Shown: one piece after another, positions 26,299 through 34,390 of the stretch | Layout: each line of letters opens with the position of its first letter | How positions within the stretch are numbered: the first letter of the stretch is position 1 | Assembly (NCBI GenBank): GCA_020630575.1 | Contig: JAHDBD010000014.1 | Location: 62,001-126,000, forward strand | Length of the DNA stretch: 64,000 bases | Source: Bernardetia sp. | GTDB taxonomy: Bacteria > Bacteroidota > Bacteroidia > Cytophagales > Bernardetiaceae | Direction of reading: 5' to 3' | Notes under the pieces: model-generated | The model's database searches: none | Seen by the model: only the letters and a program-made list of their open reading frames with translations | Told to the model about the DNA's origin: nothing | Translations under genes and position numbers: made by a program

Positions 26299-27201
26299 CT
26301 AAGGCAAAAGTAAATTCGGATTTTCATCATCATCATCCAAGGAAGCATACAAATAACTATAATCTCTCATTCCACTTACTGCAAATTTTACTTTTGTCAA
26401 ATCAATTCTGACGGTATTTGACCACTCATAAAGTGTTTCTATCAAAGTTTCAAACTTTAAATGATTTAGATTCATGGAGAAAAACATAGTTCCTGTTTTG
26501 TATGAAACACGTAATTTGTAATTATTGTCTTCTTTCGGAATAAGTTCAATTTCTTCGATTTTGTGTTTTGCTAGAGTTACTTTTTGCTCTTTATAAGGCA
26601 TAAAAACGATGATTTGGTCTTTTTCTATGCTTAGAGTTGGATTACTTTTATCAACTACGAAACGAGCATCTTCTAAAATCCTTTTTGACCAACCTGCAAG
26701 TATTGCTATAAATGATAAAATACCAATCGGAATAGATATAAAAAATAGATGACTAGAAATTAGATTGAATAAAAAAGCAAATAACCACACCAAAGAGAGT
26801 AAAAATGAAACTGCAATGAATTTCGTTAAAGTAAATCCTTTATTACTCTTTTTCTCTCTTTCATATTCCTTCATATTCAAACTAGAAAGCACCCAAGGTA
26901 AAGTTTTGAGTTGAGTATCAAACTGTTTCCAATCTGAAATGCTGTGCAGATACGCTTTAAAATATTGCCTCTTCGATTTTAAATTGAGCGTTTTCTTTAC
27001 TGGAAAAGTGGCTAAAGTTCGGTTTTGATTGCAATGTTTTTCGTTCAAATACTCCCACGAACTTTTTAAAAAAGCTGATTTACATTCTTGACAAAAAACG
27101 ATTTCATCGCCTTCGATAATTAAATCTCCTGTAATTGGGTCTTGTCTTTTTTCATTCAAAAATTCTAAATGAGAATGAGAATTTATTTTGTGAGTGTTCA
27201 A
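26299..27201 (-). CDS. Membrane protein with RING/U-box-like zinc finger and PH-like domain (paralogue 1)
   Basis: 300 residues. Residues about 11-59 have the pattern DPITGD-x-I-x-EGDEIVFC-x2-C-K-SAFLK-x2-W-x-YL...HCNQ, with Cys37, Cys40, His56 and Cys57 as possible zinc ligands; DPITG plus a later W is reminiscent of U-box/prokaryotic RING proteins. Two membrane helices follow (about 128-170). The C-terminal cytoplasmic part (about 185-275: LSIEKDQIIVFMPYKEQKVTLAKHKI, LRVSYKTGTMFFSMN) looks like a bacterial PH-like beta-domain. A paralogue is encoded at 33434-34300 on the other strand. Function unknown; RING assignment is inference. Confidence 0.7.
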   Translation of the reverse strand: MNTHKINSHSHLEFLNEKRQDPITGDLIIEGDEIVFCQECKSAFLKSSWEYLNEKHCNQNRTLATFPVKKTLNLKSKRQYFKAYLHSISDWKQFDTQLKTLPWVLSSLNMKEYEREKKSNKGFTLTKFIAVSFLLSLVWLFAFLFNLISSHLFFISIPIGILSFIAILAGWSKRILEDARFVVDKSNPTLSIEKDQIIVFMPYKEQKVTLAKHKIEEIELIPKEDNNYKLRVSYKTGTMFFSMNLNHLKFETLIETLYEWSNTVRIDLTKVKFAVSGMRDYSYLYASLDDDDENPNLLLP

Positions 27202-27275
27202 GGCTTGAAAATAGTAGTTTGTTTAACTTTAAATTCCTACGCAAACTAAAGTTTACGGTACATTCTGAAATCTAA

Positions 27276-27297
27276 CTCTAAAGAGTAAGCTACATTA
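27276..27297. repeat. Second copy of the 22-mer at 8336-8357
   Basis: Inverted copy, one mismatch (CTCTAAAGAGTAAGCTACAT...). It overlaps the stop codon of the CAP-domain gene. Just left of it, GCAAACTAAAGTTTACG (27241-27257) is another palindrome. Confidence 0.5.
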
Positions 27298-28383
27298 ATA
27301 AATCAAAATCATTGACCAATATTTATCTTTTCTTGCAGCACCAATTCGTTTTACTCGTGCATCCATTAAGCGTTTGCATTGTGGAGGTGTGAGCTTCCAA
27401 CCACGAAAAGCCTGTTCGATTTCTGTAAAACTATACGACATGTTTTCATACGCTTTTTCTGTTTTTATTCCTACTTCTGAGAGTCGTTGAACAGTATTTT
27501 TTCCACCAATATCAGTTGTCATTCCTTTTGTTTTCCAAAGATTTACTACTAATTCTTTTGTTGCATAAGCTACTGTATCGCTCCAAGCAACCTCTGGCAC
27601 AGGAGGAAAATAACCACCTCCACAATGACAACCCTTAGTTCTGAGTTCGTTAGTGAGTTCTAAAAAACGTTGTGCAAAAACGCCATCTACTTTTTGTTCG
27701 TCTTCTATTCGCTGATCTGTTGTAGGCTCATCAATTATTTCTGGAATGGGATTGTTGGTTACACCTTCTTGTTTCTGAAAATCTGTGATATTAGTTATCA
27801 TATCTTGCTGCGAACCCAAATCTTTACTATCAAAAGTTTTCATTTGTACATCAAGACAGTTGAAATGATTGGTCTTTAGTTCTGCCCCAATTCCTTCAAT
27901 AAAATCAGCTACTTTTACATTATTTGGAAGTCTTTGAAAATGAACTTCACAGGTAAAAACATCATTGTCATGTGTGATAAGTTGCACAGGATTTTTAGTA
28001 TTGAGTATAGGAATTTCTACTTTTCCGTTGCGAGCAATATTTTTTATTTCTATCATTTTGAAAACCTCTGCTGGATTTTCATCATTTTTTAGAAACCATG
28101 CTAAATCTTCCCCAGGACCATAGTAGGTTGCTGTGCCTTGTTCATAATGTGAAACATAACGAAAATGAAAAATAGTACGGTCTTTTGTATAATCAATTTT
28201 ATCTAAAATATAATTGTTCTGCCATTTTTTATAGACAGGTTTGTAATCTACAAAAGGTTTGTCTGAAACTGAATTTTCAGTATTGGCTTGATTTGCATTT
28301 TGAGCAAGAGAGTCATTTGTGATAAAAATAGTTATAAATAAGGATAGAATATAAATCCACAAAATTTTGATATGACTTTTCAT
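27295..28383 (-). CDS. Secreted CAP-domain (SCP/PR1) protein
   Basis: 362 residues with a signal peptide (residues 5-28, ILWIYILSLFITIFITNDSLAQ). The first half (about 40-200) is beta-rich (RTIFHFRYVSHYEQGTATYYGPGEDLAWFL) and not assigned. The second half (about 238-362) has the CAP order: FLELTNELRTKGCHCGG, VPEVAWSDTVAYATKELVVNLW, a G-x-x-T-VQRLSEVGIKTEKAYENMSYS segment, AFRGWKLTPPQCKRLMDARVKRIGAARKDKYWSMILI. The usual H-C before the last helix is replaced by Q-C (PPQCKRLMD). CAP proteins act outside the cytoplasm; bacterial roles are mostly unknown. A second CAP protein is at 43932-45215. Confidence 0.8.
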   Translation of the reverse strand: MKSHIKILWIYILSLFITIFITNDSLAQNANQANTENSVSDKPFVDYKPVYKKWQNNYILDKIDYTKDRTIFHFRYVSHYEQGTATYYGPGEDLAWFLKNDENPAEVFKMIEIKNIARNGKVEIPILNTKNPVQLITHDNDVFTCEVHFQRLPNNVKVADFIEGIGAELKTNHFNCLDVQMKTFDSKDLGSQQDMITNITDFQKQEGVTNNPIPEIIDEPTTDQRIEDEQKVDGVFAQRFLELTNELRTKGCHCGGGYFPPVPEVAWSDTVAYATKELVVNLWKTKGMTTDIGGKNTVQRLSEVGIKTEKAYENMSYSFTEIEQAFRGWKLTPPQCKRLMDARVKRIGAARKDKYWSMILIY

Positions 28384-28694
28384 AATTTTCTTGTTCTTTT
28401 TATATAGAATAGGTAGATATTTTATTTGTCAGTCATCAGTGAGACACCAACAACAGCAAAATAATAGGTGTAATTTTTTAGTTTAGTACAATTCAAGATT
28501 TAATCTATAAACGCAGTTTTTTTAAGTTACGTTGTTTATAATCTTTAAGATTTTTAAAATAGAATTGTTACTAATTTGATAAAAAAGGATTCAAAAATAA
28601 AGCGAGCTTTTAGATTTTACTTCAAAATAAATATAAAACAGCTTATTAATTACTAATTAGGTCTCATTTTTTAATTATTTAAACGTTCAACTTT
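28384..28694. other. AT-rich divergent intergenic region
   Basis: About 310 bp between the CAP gene (minus) and exbD (plus), no frame. GAGACACCAACAAC (near 28440-28455) resembles GAGACACCGACAAC at about 40898-40911 and the dispersed hairpin core, so it may be a worn copy. Confidence 0.35.
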
Positions 28695-29261
28695 ATGAAT
28701 CTTAAACGAGAAAAAGCTACTGTTAATGCTAGTTCGATGGCAGATATTGCCTTTTTATTACTTATCTTTTTTTTAGTCAGTACACGAATAGCATCTGAAA
28801 AAGGATTTGCAATGTCTTTACCACCAAAACAAGAACAAAAAGTAGAGCCTACACCAGCTTTAGATAGAGATGTTTTGAGAGTTAGTATCAATTCTGAAAA
28901 TAAAATTTTGATTGAATCAGACAGAAATGCAACAATTTCAGAGATAAAAAAACTTGTCAAAACGCATTTGATGAATTATGGAAAAGAAGACAATTATTCA
29001 CAAAATCCACAAAAGGCAGTTGTCGTTTTGAGTAGCCAACGCCAAACTGATTATAATTTTTATATTGAAGTTTTAGATCAAATCAAAGCAGGATACAATG
29101 ATTCGAAGGCAGATTTTCTGACTAAAAAAATGGGTGTGAAATATAATGCAATAGAAATTATAGATTTTGCACAGCAAAAAACACTAGAAGAAAAAGAACT
29201 GTATCAGCTCTTGCAAAAAGAGTTTCCAGTCAATATTTTGGAACAAAATAATTCTAATTAA
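28695..29261 (+). CDS. ExbD/TolR family biopolymer transport protein
   Basis: 188 residues. One N-terminal membrane helix with the proton-conducting Asp in SSMADIAFLLLIFFLVST, preceded by the basic NLKREKATVNA; the periplasmic domain runs from about residue 40 (FAMSLPPKQE) and includes DRDVLRVSINSENKILIESD and KAVVVLSSQRQTDYNFYIEVLDQIKAG, the ExbD/TolR fold. The protein is part of a TonB- or Tol-type motor that uses proton-motive force. Its partner ExbB/TolQ and TonB are usually next to it, but are absent here, so it is an orphan second-type ExbD. Confidence 0.88.
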   Translation: MNLKREKATVNASSMADIAFLLLIFFLVSTRIASEKGFAMSLPPKQEQKVEPTPALDRDVLRVSINSENKILIESDRNATISEIKKLVKTHLMNYGKEDNYSQNPQKAVVVLSSQRQTDYNFYIEVLDQIKAGYNDSKADFLTKKMGVKYNAIEIIDFAQQKTLEEKELYQLLQKEFPVNILEQNNSN

Positions 29262-29269
29262 ACAAAAAG

Positions 29270-29299
29270 ACCTATAAGGTTTCTGAAAACCTTATAGGT
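29270..29299. terminator. Bidirectional hairpin between exbD and lipoprotein gene
   Basis: ACCTATAAGGTTT (29270-29282) pairs with AAACCTTATAGGT (29287-29299), 13 bp perfect with a 4-nt loop. Convergent genes end on both sides (29261 and 29310). Confidence 0.75.
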
Positions 29300-29309
29300 T
29301 AGATAAAAA

Positions 29310-29849
29310 TTAGTCATCATCTTCTTCTGTGTTAGCAGTTTCAGCTTCAAACTCAATTTCTTTCAAAAGGTAAGAAGTTTTGCCGTTCATTTTTATTAAA
29401 TCCATCTCTTCTTTATATTTTTTACCGTTACGAGTTACGTCGAAAGTCATTTTTACTGCTTTACTTCCATCTGATAGCATTTCAATACTAGATGTTTGTA
29501 GTGCATATCCTTCGACTTTACCCTTTGATTCTTCTTCTTTTTTGAGTCGTTCCAACCATTCTAAATCTGAGAAATTTTCATAGTTCTCTTTATCAATTAT
29601 TTTAACTGTTTTTTCATATAAACCATGTTTCAAGGAGTTATAAAATGCAATAGCTTGCTCAGTTGCTTCTGCTTTTTCAGCATATTCCATATTTTCTTGT
29701 TCTGTATTTGCTTCTGCATTTACAGCTTGCTGAATTTCTGTATTTGAGTCAGCTTCTGTTGTGCTTTCTGTATTGTTTGGAGTTCCACACGCATAAAATG
29801 CACATAAGATTCCTGCAATAAGTAATTTTGAAGATAATTGCTTTATCAT
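29310..29849 (-). CDS. Lipoprotein of unknown function
   Basis: 179 residues. Signal peptide with Cys21 (LLIAGILCAFYACGTPN), then a Thr/Glu/Ala-rich linker (about 22-60). The globular part has EQAIAFYNSLKHGLYEKTVKIIDKENYENFSDLEWLERLKKEEESKGKVEGYALQT, SDGSKAVKMTFDVTRNGKKYKEEMDLIKMNGK, the NTF2-like pattern of small Bacteroidetes lipoproteins such as DUF4878 (helix pair then strands). Function unknown. It ends in an acidic tail. Confidence 0.75.
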   Translation of the reverse strand: MIKQLSSKLLIAGILCAFYACGTPNNTESTTEADSNTEIQQAVNAEANTEQENMEYAEKAEATEQAIAFYNSLKHGLYEKTVKIIDKENYENFSDLEWLERLKKEEESKGKVEGYALQTSSIEMLSDGSKAVKMTFDVTRNGKKYKEEMDLIKMNGKTSYLLKEIEFEAETANTEEDDD

Positions 29850-29982
29850 TTTTTTGAAATTTTGATAACAAATTTATTTTAAAAGTGAAATTTAAGTATA
29901 AAATCAGAGTTTTTACCAAAAATGGATTTGTTTTAGTGTATTTTTGAGTAAAATTTAAAATTCGTATAAAGAAAAATATATT

Positions 29983-30402
29983 ATGGGAAGATTGTTAGCC
30001 ATTGATTACGGACAAAAAAGAGTAGGTTTAGCCGTTACAGATTCTGAAAAAATAATTGCGACAGCTCTAGAAACTGTTGCCGAAAAAGAAGTTTTTGAGT
30101 ATCTCAGAAATTATATAGAAACCGAACCTGTAGAGGTTTTTGTATTGGGAATGCCTAAAAAATTAGATAATTCACCTTCTAGTAATGCAGCAGCCGTGGT
30201 AAAATTTCAGAAAAAATTAGAAACTCTTTTCCCAGATATTCCGATTGCTTTGGAAGACGAGCGTTTTACTTCTTCGCTTGCCTTAGATGCTATGATTAGT
30301 GGTGGAATGAGCAAGAAAAACCGTCGTAATAAATCTAATGTAGATAAAATAAGTGCTGTTTTGATTTTACAAACCTATATGGAAAGAAGAAGTAATCAAT
30401 AA
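29983..30402 (+). CDS. ruvX: Holliday-junction resolvase-like RNase H fold protein (RuvX/YqgF)
   Basis: 139 residues, normal length. YqgF/RuvX family: LLAIDYGQKRVGLAVTD (first catalytic Asp), VFVLGMPKKLDNS, ALEDERFTS (second acidic pair), NKSNVDKISAVLILQTYME (third Asp). The family processes the 5' end of pre-16S rRNA in E. coli and has resolvase activity in some species. The gene stands alone between the lipoprotein gene (divergent) and the DPP IV gene (convergent). Confidence 0.93.
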   Translation: MGRLLAIDYGQKRVGLAVTDSEKIIATALETVAEKEVFEYLRNYIETEPVEVFVLGMPKKLDNSPSSNAAAVVKFQKKLETLFPDIPIALEDERFTSSLALDAMISGGMSKKNRRNKSNVDKISAVLILQTYMERRSNQ

Positions 30403-30485
30403 AAGTAAAAAATCCTATCAATTAGAATTAAATCTGACTGATAGGATTCGAAAAATAGCTCAGACTTTTTCGTCTTTGATAATTT

Positions 30486-32711
30486 CTATAAATTATCTTC
30501 TACAAATTTTGTCATCATATTGTATAAGTGAATTCGTGTCATTCCACCATAAATTCCGTGATTTCTATCTGGATAATAGAACATTTCGAAAGGACGATTT
30601 GCATTTACAAGCGCATTTTGAAGAGCAATAGCATTCTGAACATGCACATTATCATCACCTGTTCCATGAACCAACAGAAACTCTCCTTTTAGTTTTGCAG
30701 CGTGTGTAATTGGCGAAAAATCATCATAACCACTAGGATTATCTTGTGGACGTTGCAAGAAACGCTCTGTATAAATTGTATCATAATATCTCCACGAAGT
30801 AACAGGAGCAACAGCAATTCCAGCTTTAAAATAATCAGCTCCAAGTGTCATTAAAAGAGAAGACATATAACCACCATAACTCCAGCCCCAAATACCAATT
30901 CTGTCTTTATCTACATAAGGCAAATCACCAAGAAATTTTGCTCCATCAATTTGATCTTCTACTTCTAGCTTTCCAAGGTTTTTATAGGTTGCCTTTTTGA
31001 ATGCTTCGCCACGTCCTTGCGTTCCACGATTATCTACTGTAACTACGATATAACCTTTTTGAGTTAGCATTCCGTGCCAAAGGTCGTTTGTTCCACCTGC
31101 CCAAGAATCAGTTACAAGTTGAGAACCTGGTCCTCCATAAACGTGCATCAAAACAGGATATTTTTTATTCTTATCAAAATCTACTGGCTTGAAAATTTGA
31201 TAATTCAGTGTTTCACCATTTCTGTTTTTGAAAGAAGAAATCTCTTTTTGAGGCAAGTCATTTTCTTTAAATGTTTGAATAAGTCCATCGTTATCTTGAA
31301 TTTTGCTCAATAACAAATTTCCTTTTGTTTGATACAAACGATAATTGACAGGCATTTCTGTACTTTCATGGGTAAGGATATAGAAAGCAAAATCTTTACT
31401 CATATCAACAGAGTTTGTTCCGTGTCTGTCTGTTAGCTTACGAGTTTTTTTACCTTTCAAATCTACCATGTACAAATGACGCTCTAAAGGAGAATCTTGT
31501 GTAGAAATATAATACAACATCGGTACTTTTAATCCTTTTTCTTCTACTCCTAAAAGCTCAATCACTTCCCAGTCTCCATTTGTAATTTGACTGACTTGCT
31601 TTCCATCCATTGTATAAAGATACAAATGCTTGTATCCTGTACGCTCACTAGAAACAATAAAATGCTTACCATCTTCAAGATAAATCAAATCTTGAGTATA
31701 TTCAAAATCAATGTAACCATCTTTATCTTCATCAGAATAAACTACTTTAGTTTTACCTGTTTTTATATCAGCATGAATAAGGTCAATTTTGTTTTGCAGA
31801 CGGTTCATTCTACGAATTGCCAAAATATCAGTATCATTTGTAAACTGCAAACGAGGAACATAAATATCTTTTTCTTCTCCTAAATCAATTTCTTTTTTTT
31901 CTTTAGAATCCAAATTATAAACAAAAACTTTGAGTGTAGAATTATCTGCACCTGCTTTTGGATACTTGAATTTGTAATCAATAGGATATAATTGAGATTT
32001 ATCAGCCCAATATTGCATATTATATTCCATTACTTTGCTCTCATCAAACTGAACAAAAGCCAAATTTTTTCCATCAGGTGACCAATCAAAGGCTTTTGTA
32101 AGGCTAAATTCTTCTTCATAAACCCAATCTCCTGCACCATTTATGATTTTATTGAAAAGTCCATCATCTGTAATCTGAACTTCTGTCATGTCTGATAAAA
32201 TTGTATAGAAGAGGTTATTATCTCTAAAAAAAGCTACTTTTGAGCCATCAGGAGAAAAAGTAGAGTATGCAGAACGACCTTTCTCTGATAATTTCTTTAC
32301 TGATTTATCCTTTGTGTCAACTACATAATATTCAGCTACATACGAACGACGATAAATAGACTGACGGTTCGTTTGAATAAGGATTTTGTCCTCTTTATCT
32401 GAAAAAGAATATTCTGCAATGGTAATTTTTGGGTCGGAAGCATCGCCATCAAAAATAGTTTCGACAGCCTCATTAGTTTTTATATCATAACGAACAATAG
32501 AATTACCATCCATACGAGTATAAAACTGACCATTGTTTGTCCAATCTACGCCTTGTAGATTTTTTGCGTAAAGTGTTCCATTCGAATAAATGTCTGTAAC
32601 ACTAATTTTTGTTTTTTTATCATCTTGTGCTATTGCCTCTGATGACAAATAGACACTAGAGAAAGCAAAAATCCCTAAAAAGAGGGATAAAAAGTAATTT
32701 TTCTTTAACAT
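30486..32711 (-). CDS. S9 family peptidase, dipeptidyl-peptidase IV type
   Basis: Periplasmic or surface serine exopeptidase that removes dipeptides from proline-containing peptides. 741 residues: signal peptide (1-28, LSLFLGIFAFSSVYLSSEAIAQ), an eight-bladed propeller of about 450 residues (FSPDGSKVAFFRDNNLF, DWSPDGKNLAFVQFDES, EEEFSLTKAFDW with the double-Glu dipeptide anchor EE in VYEEEF), and a C-terminal alpha/beta hydrolase with GWSYGGYMSSLL (nucleophile Ser), GTGDDNVHVQNA (Asp) and PDRNHGIYGG (His). All catalytic residues are intact. Length matches bacterial DPP IV. Confidence 0.93.
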   Translation of the reverse strand: MLKKNYFLSLFLGIFAFSSVYLSSEAIAQDDKKTKISVTDIYSNGTLYAKNLQGVDWTNNGQFYTRMDGNSIVRYDIKTNEAVETIFDGDASDPKITIAEYSFSDKEDKILIQTNRQSIYRRSYVAEYYVVDTKDKSVKKLSEKGRSAYSTFSPDGSKVAFFRDNNLFYTILSDMTEVQITDDGLFNKIINGAGDWVYEEEFSLTKAFDWSPDGKNLAFVQFDESKVMEYNMQYWADKSQLYPIDYKFKYPKAGADNSTLKVFVYNLDSKEKKEIDLGEEKDIYVPRLQFTNDTDILAIRRMNRLQNKIDLIHADIKTGKTKVVYSDEDKDGYIDFEYTQDLIYLEDGKHFIVSSERTGYKHLYLYTMDGKQVSQITNGDWEVIELLGVEEKGLKVPMLYYISTQDSPLERHLYMVDLKGKKTRKLTDRHGTNSVDMSKDFAFYILTHESTEMPVNYRLYQTKGNLLLSKIQDNDGLIQTFKENDLPQKEISSFKNRNGETLNYQIFKPVDFDKNKKYPVLMHVYGGPGSQLVTDSWAGGTNDLWHGMLTQKGYIVVTVDNRGTQGRGEAFKKATYKNLGKLEVEDQIDGAKFLGDLPYVDKDRIGIWGWSYGGYMSSLLMTLGADYFKAGIAVAPVTSWRYYDTIYTERFLQRPQDNPSGYDDFSPITHAAKLKGEFLLVHGTGDDNVHVQNAIALQNALVNANRPFEMFYYPDRNHGIYGGMTRIHLYNMMTKFVEDNL

Positions 32712-33004
32712 AGTAGAGATTATAATTGATTTTGGATATAAACTATCAAGTTCGCAAATTTTGACTAATTATTCAAAATATGCAATTAATTGAAGTAAAA
32801 AAGCCTTTCTTTTTCTCAACTATAAGAAAAAATAACATATAGAATTTTAACTATTTTTTGTTGAAAAAAAAATATGAAAATGGAATGATTTCTCAAAAAA
32901 AATACTTATATTAATAGACCATTAAAGTAGTATTTTGCTTTAACTCGGAACTTAGCCATTAGGAAAAATAATTTCTTTATCCTTTACTCTAAAATCACAC
33001 AACC

Positions 33005-33205
33005 ATGAGACATTTTCCATTTTCTTATCAAACAATTCGTTCTGCTGTTTATAATTTAGCAGAAAAAACTCTTGAAATTGAGTTTAAAGACGGTTCTTCT
33101 AAACGTCTTCGTGATATTACACCACAGATTTATACACATTTGATGAATCGTTCGCTTTGTGAAAAGTTGCTTTCAAAGTTTAGCAAAGAATTAAGCGCAG
33201 AATAA
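33005..33205 (+). CDS. KTSC-domain-like small protein
   Basis: 66 residues. The strand order and motif SAVYNLAEKTLEIEFKDGSSKRLRDITPQIYTHLMNRSLCEKLLSKF resembles the KTSC domain (S..I..I.Y....-L-x-I-x-F-x-D/N-G..Y.Y..VP...Y..L..A.S). KTSC domains are named for lysyl-tRNA synthetase C-terminal fusions and may bind RNA; in free form the function is unknown. A terminator follows. The first residues RHFPFSYQT and a tail ending KELSAE are not typical. Confidence 0.65.
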   Translation: MRHFPFSYQTIRSAVYNLAEKTLEIEFKDGSSKRLRDITPQIYTHLMNRSLCEKLLSKFSKELSAE

Positions 33206-33241
33206 TATACTATTAATTTTGATTGATAATTTTAAAAACAG

Positions 33242-33278
33242 AAAAGTCTTTATTAGAAATAATCTAGTAAAGACTTTT
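33242..33278 (+). terminator. Terminator of the KTSC-like gene
   Basis: AAAAGTCTTTA (33242-33252) pairs with TAAAGACTTTT (33268-33278), followed by TTTATTT, 36 bp after the stop. Confidence 0.75.
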
Positions 33279-33433
33279 TTTATTTGACCTTCTTTTTTAT
33301 ACAGCAATTAAGACAAGATAAATAATCATAAAATGTAAAATTTACTTACTTTTTTGTATTTTCGAAAATGCAATAGCTAACAAATGTCTGTTTGTTAGTC
33401 AATTCAGAATAAATAAAGTAAAAATATAGATTT

Positions 33434-34300
33434 ATGCACACTCATATAATACAAAATCCTAGACATAAGGCATTTCTTGATGAAAATAGAAGTGACCCAA
33501 TTACTGGCGACGATATAAAAGAAGGCGATGAAATTGTGTTTTGTGCTGTTTGTAAATCTGCTTTTTTAAAAGATACGTGGCTTTATTTAGCTAAGACACA
33601 TTGCAATCAAAGCGAAACATTAGGAAAATTTCCTTTAAGTGAAAAGCTAGAAATTAGTGGAGTTACTCGTCCTCCTTTGTATGTGATTCAGTGTAATGAC
33701 AAAATTTCTAGTTCTTATACGAATGAGTTTTCAAATGAAACAGATAATCATTTTATGAATCAGCCAGTAGTGGCTGATGAGCGTTCATTTTATCAAAAAA
33801 ATGTTTTTTCTATTTGGGTAATTTGTATTTCTGCTGTTTTGATTCTTCTGACAATGATTAAAGGAGTTGCGCCACTTTCAATAGGAATTACATTTGTAGC
33901 AATTATGACCATAGGAATAAAATCCATGTTTTTTAAAGACAAAAAACTATTTGCTCCCTCTAAAAAGAAAAAAGAAATTGAAAGTATAGAAATTCATTCA
34001 AAACATATTTCAATTCGATTCAAGGATACAAAAAAAGACGTTAGGATTATTTTGAAGTCTATTTTGGCAATTAATTTAATTTATTCTAGTAGCTCGTATA
34101 GTTTACAAGTTGTGAAGAAAGGAAATAAAGTATATGATTTTTCAACTTCACTCAATACTGTTACACAAATTAATCAACTGCTTCATAGTTTGGTTCAGTT
34201 TGATGAAAAAGTCAATATTTTTGTCAGAAATCTACCTTATAACGACCGTGTAAAACTACGGAAGTGGGAAACAGAAAATGAAAATGTACTTCTGTATTGA
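33434..34300 (+). CDS. Membrane protein with RING/U-box-like zinc finger and PH-like domain (paralogue 2)
   Basis: 288 residues, paralogue of the protein at 26299-27201. The first 59 residues align without gaps to it: DPITGDDIKEGDEIVFC, CKSAFLKDTW, Cys37/Cys40/His56/Cys57 all kept; about two thirds of residues 11-59 are identical by eye. After residue about 70 the two diverge: this one has a linker, two membrane helices (about 124-165), then IESIEIHSKHISIRFKDTKKDVR and SYSLQVVKKGNKVYDFSTSLN, again a PH-like pattern. The strong conservation of the finger suggests that it is the working part. Function unknown. Confidence 0.7.
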   Translation: MHTHIIQNPRHKAFLDENRSDPITGDDIKEGDEIVFCAVCKSAFLKDTWLYLAKTHCNQSETLGKFPLSEKLEISGVTRPPLYVIQCNDKISSSYTNEFSNETDNHFMNQPVVADERSFYQKNVFSIWVICISAVLILLTMIKGVAPLSIGITFVAIMTIGIKSMFFKDKKLFAPSKKKKEIESIEIHSKHISIRFKDTKKDVRIILKSILAINLIYSSSSYSLQVVKKGNKVYDFSTSLNTVTQINQLLHSLVQFDEKVNIFVRNLPYNDRVKLRKWETENENVLLY

Positions 34301-34390
34301 TGAATAAACGACAAGTCAAAACCCTATTCAATTTATAATTCAGACAATTTTTTTTAATTGAACAGAGTTTTAAGTCTGTTTATACTGTTT

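Noticed and set aside
26220..26411. 63-codon plus-strand frame after the glycosyltransferase gene
   Set aside because: It lies across an inverted repeat and antisense to the C-terminus of the finger/PH-like protein; no independent coding signal.
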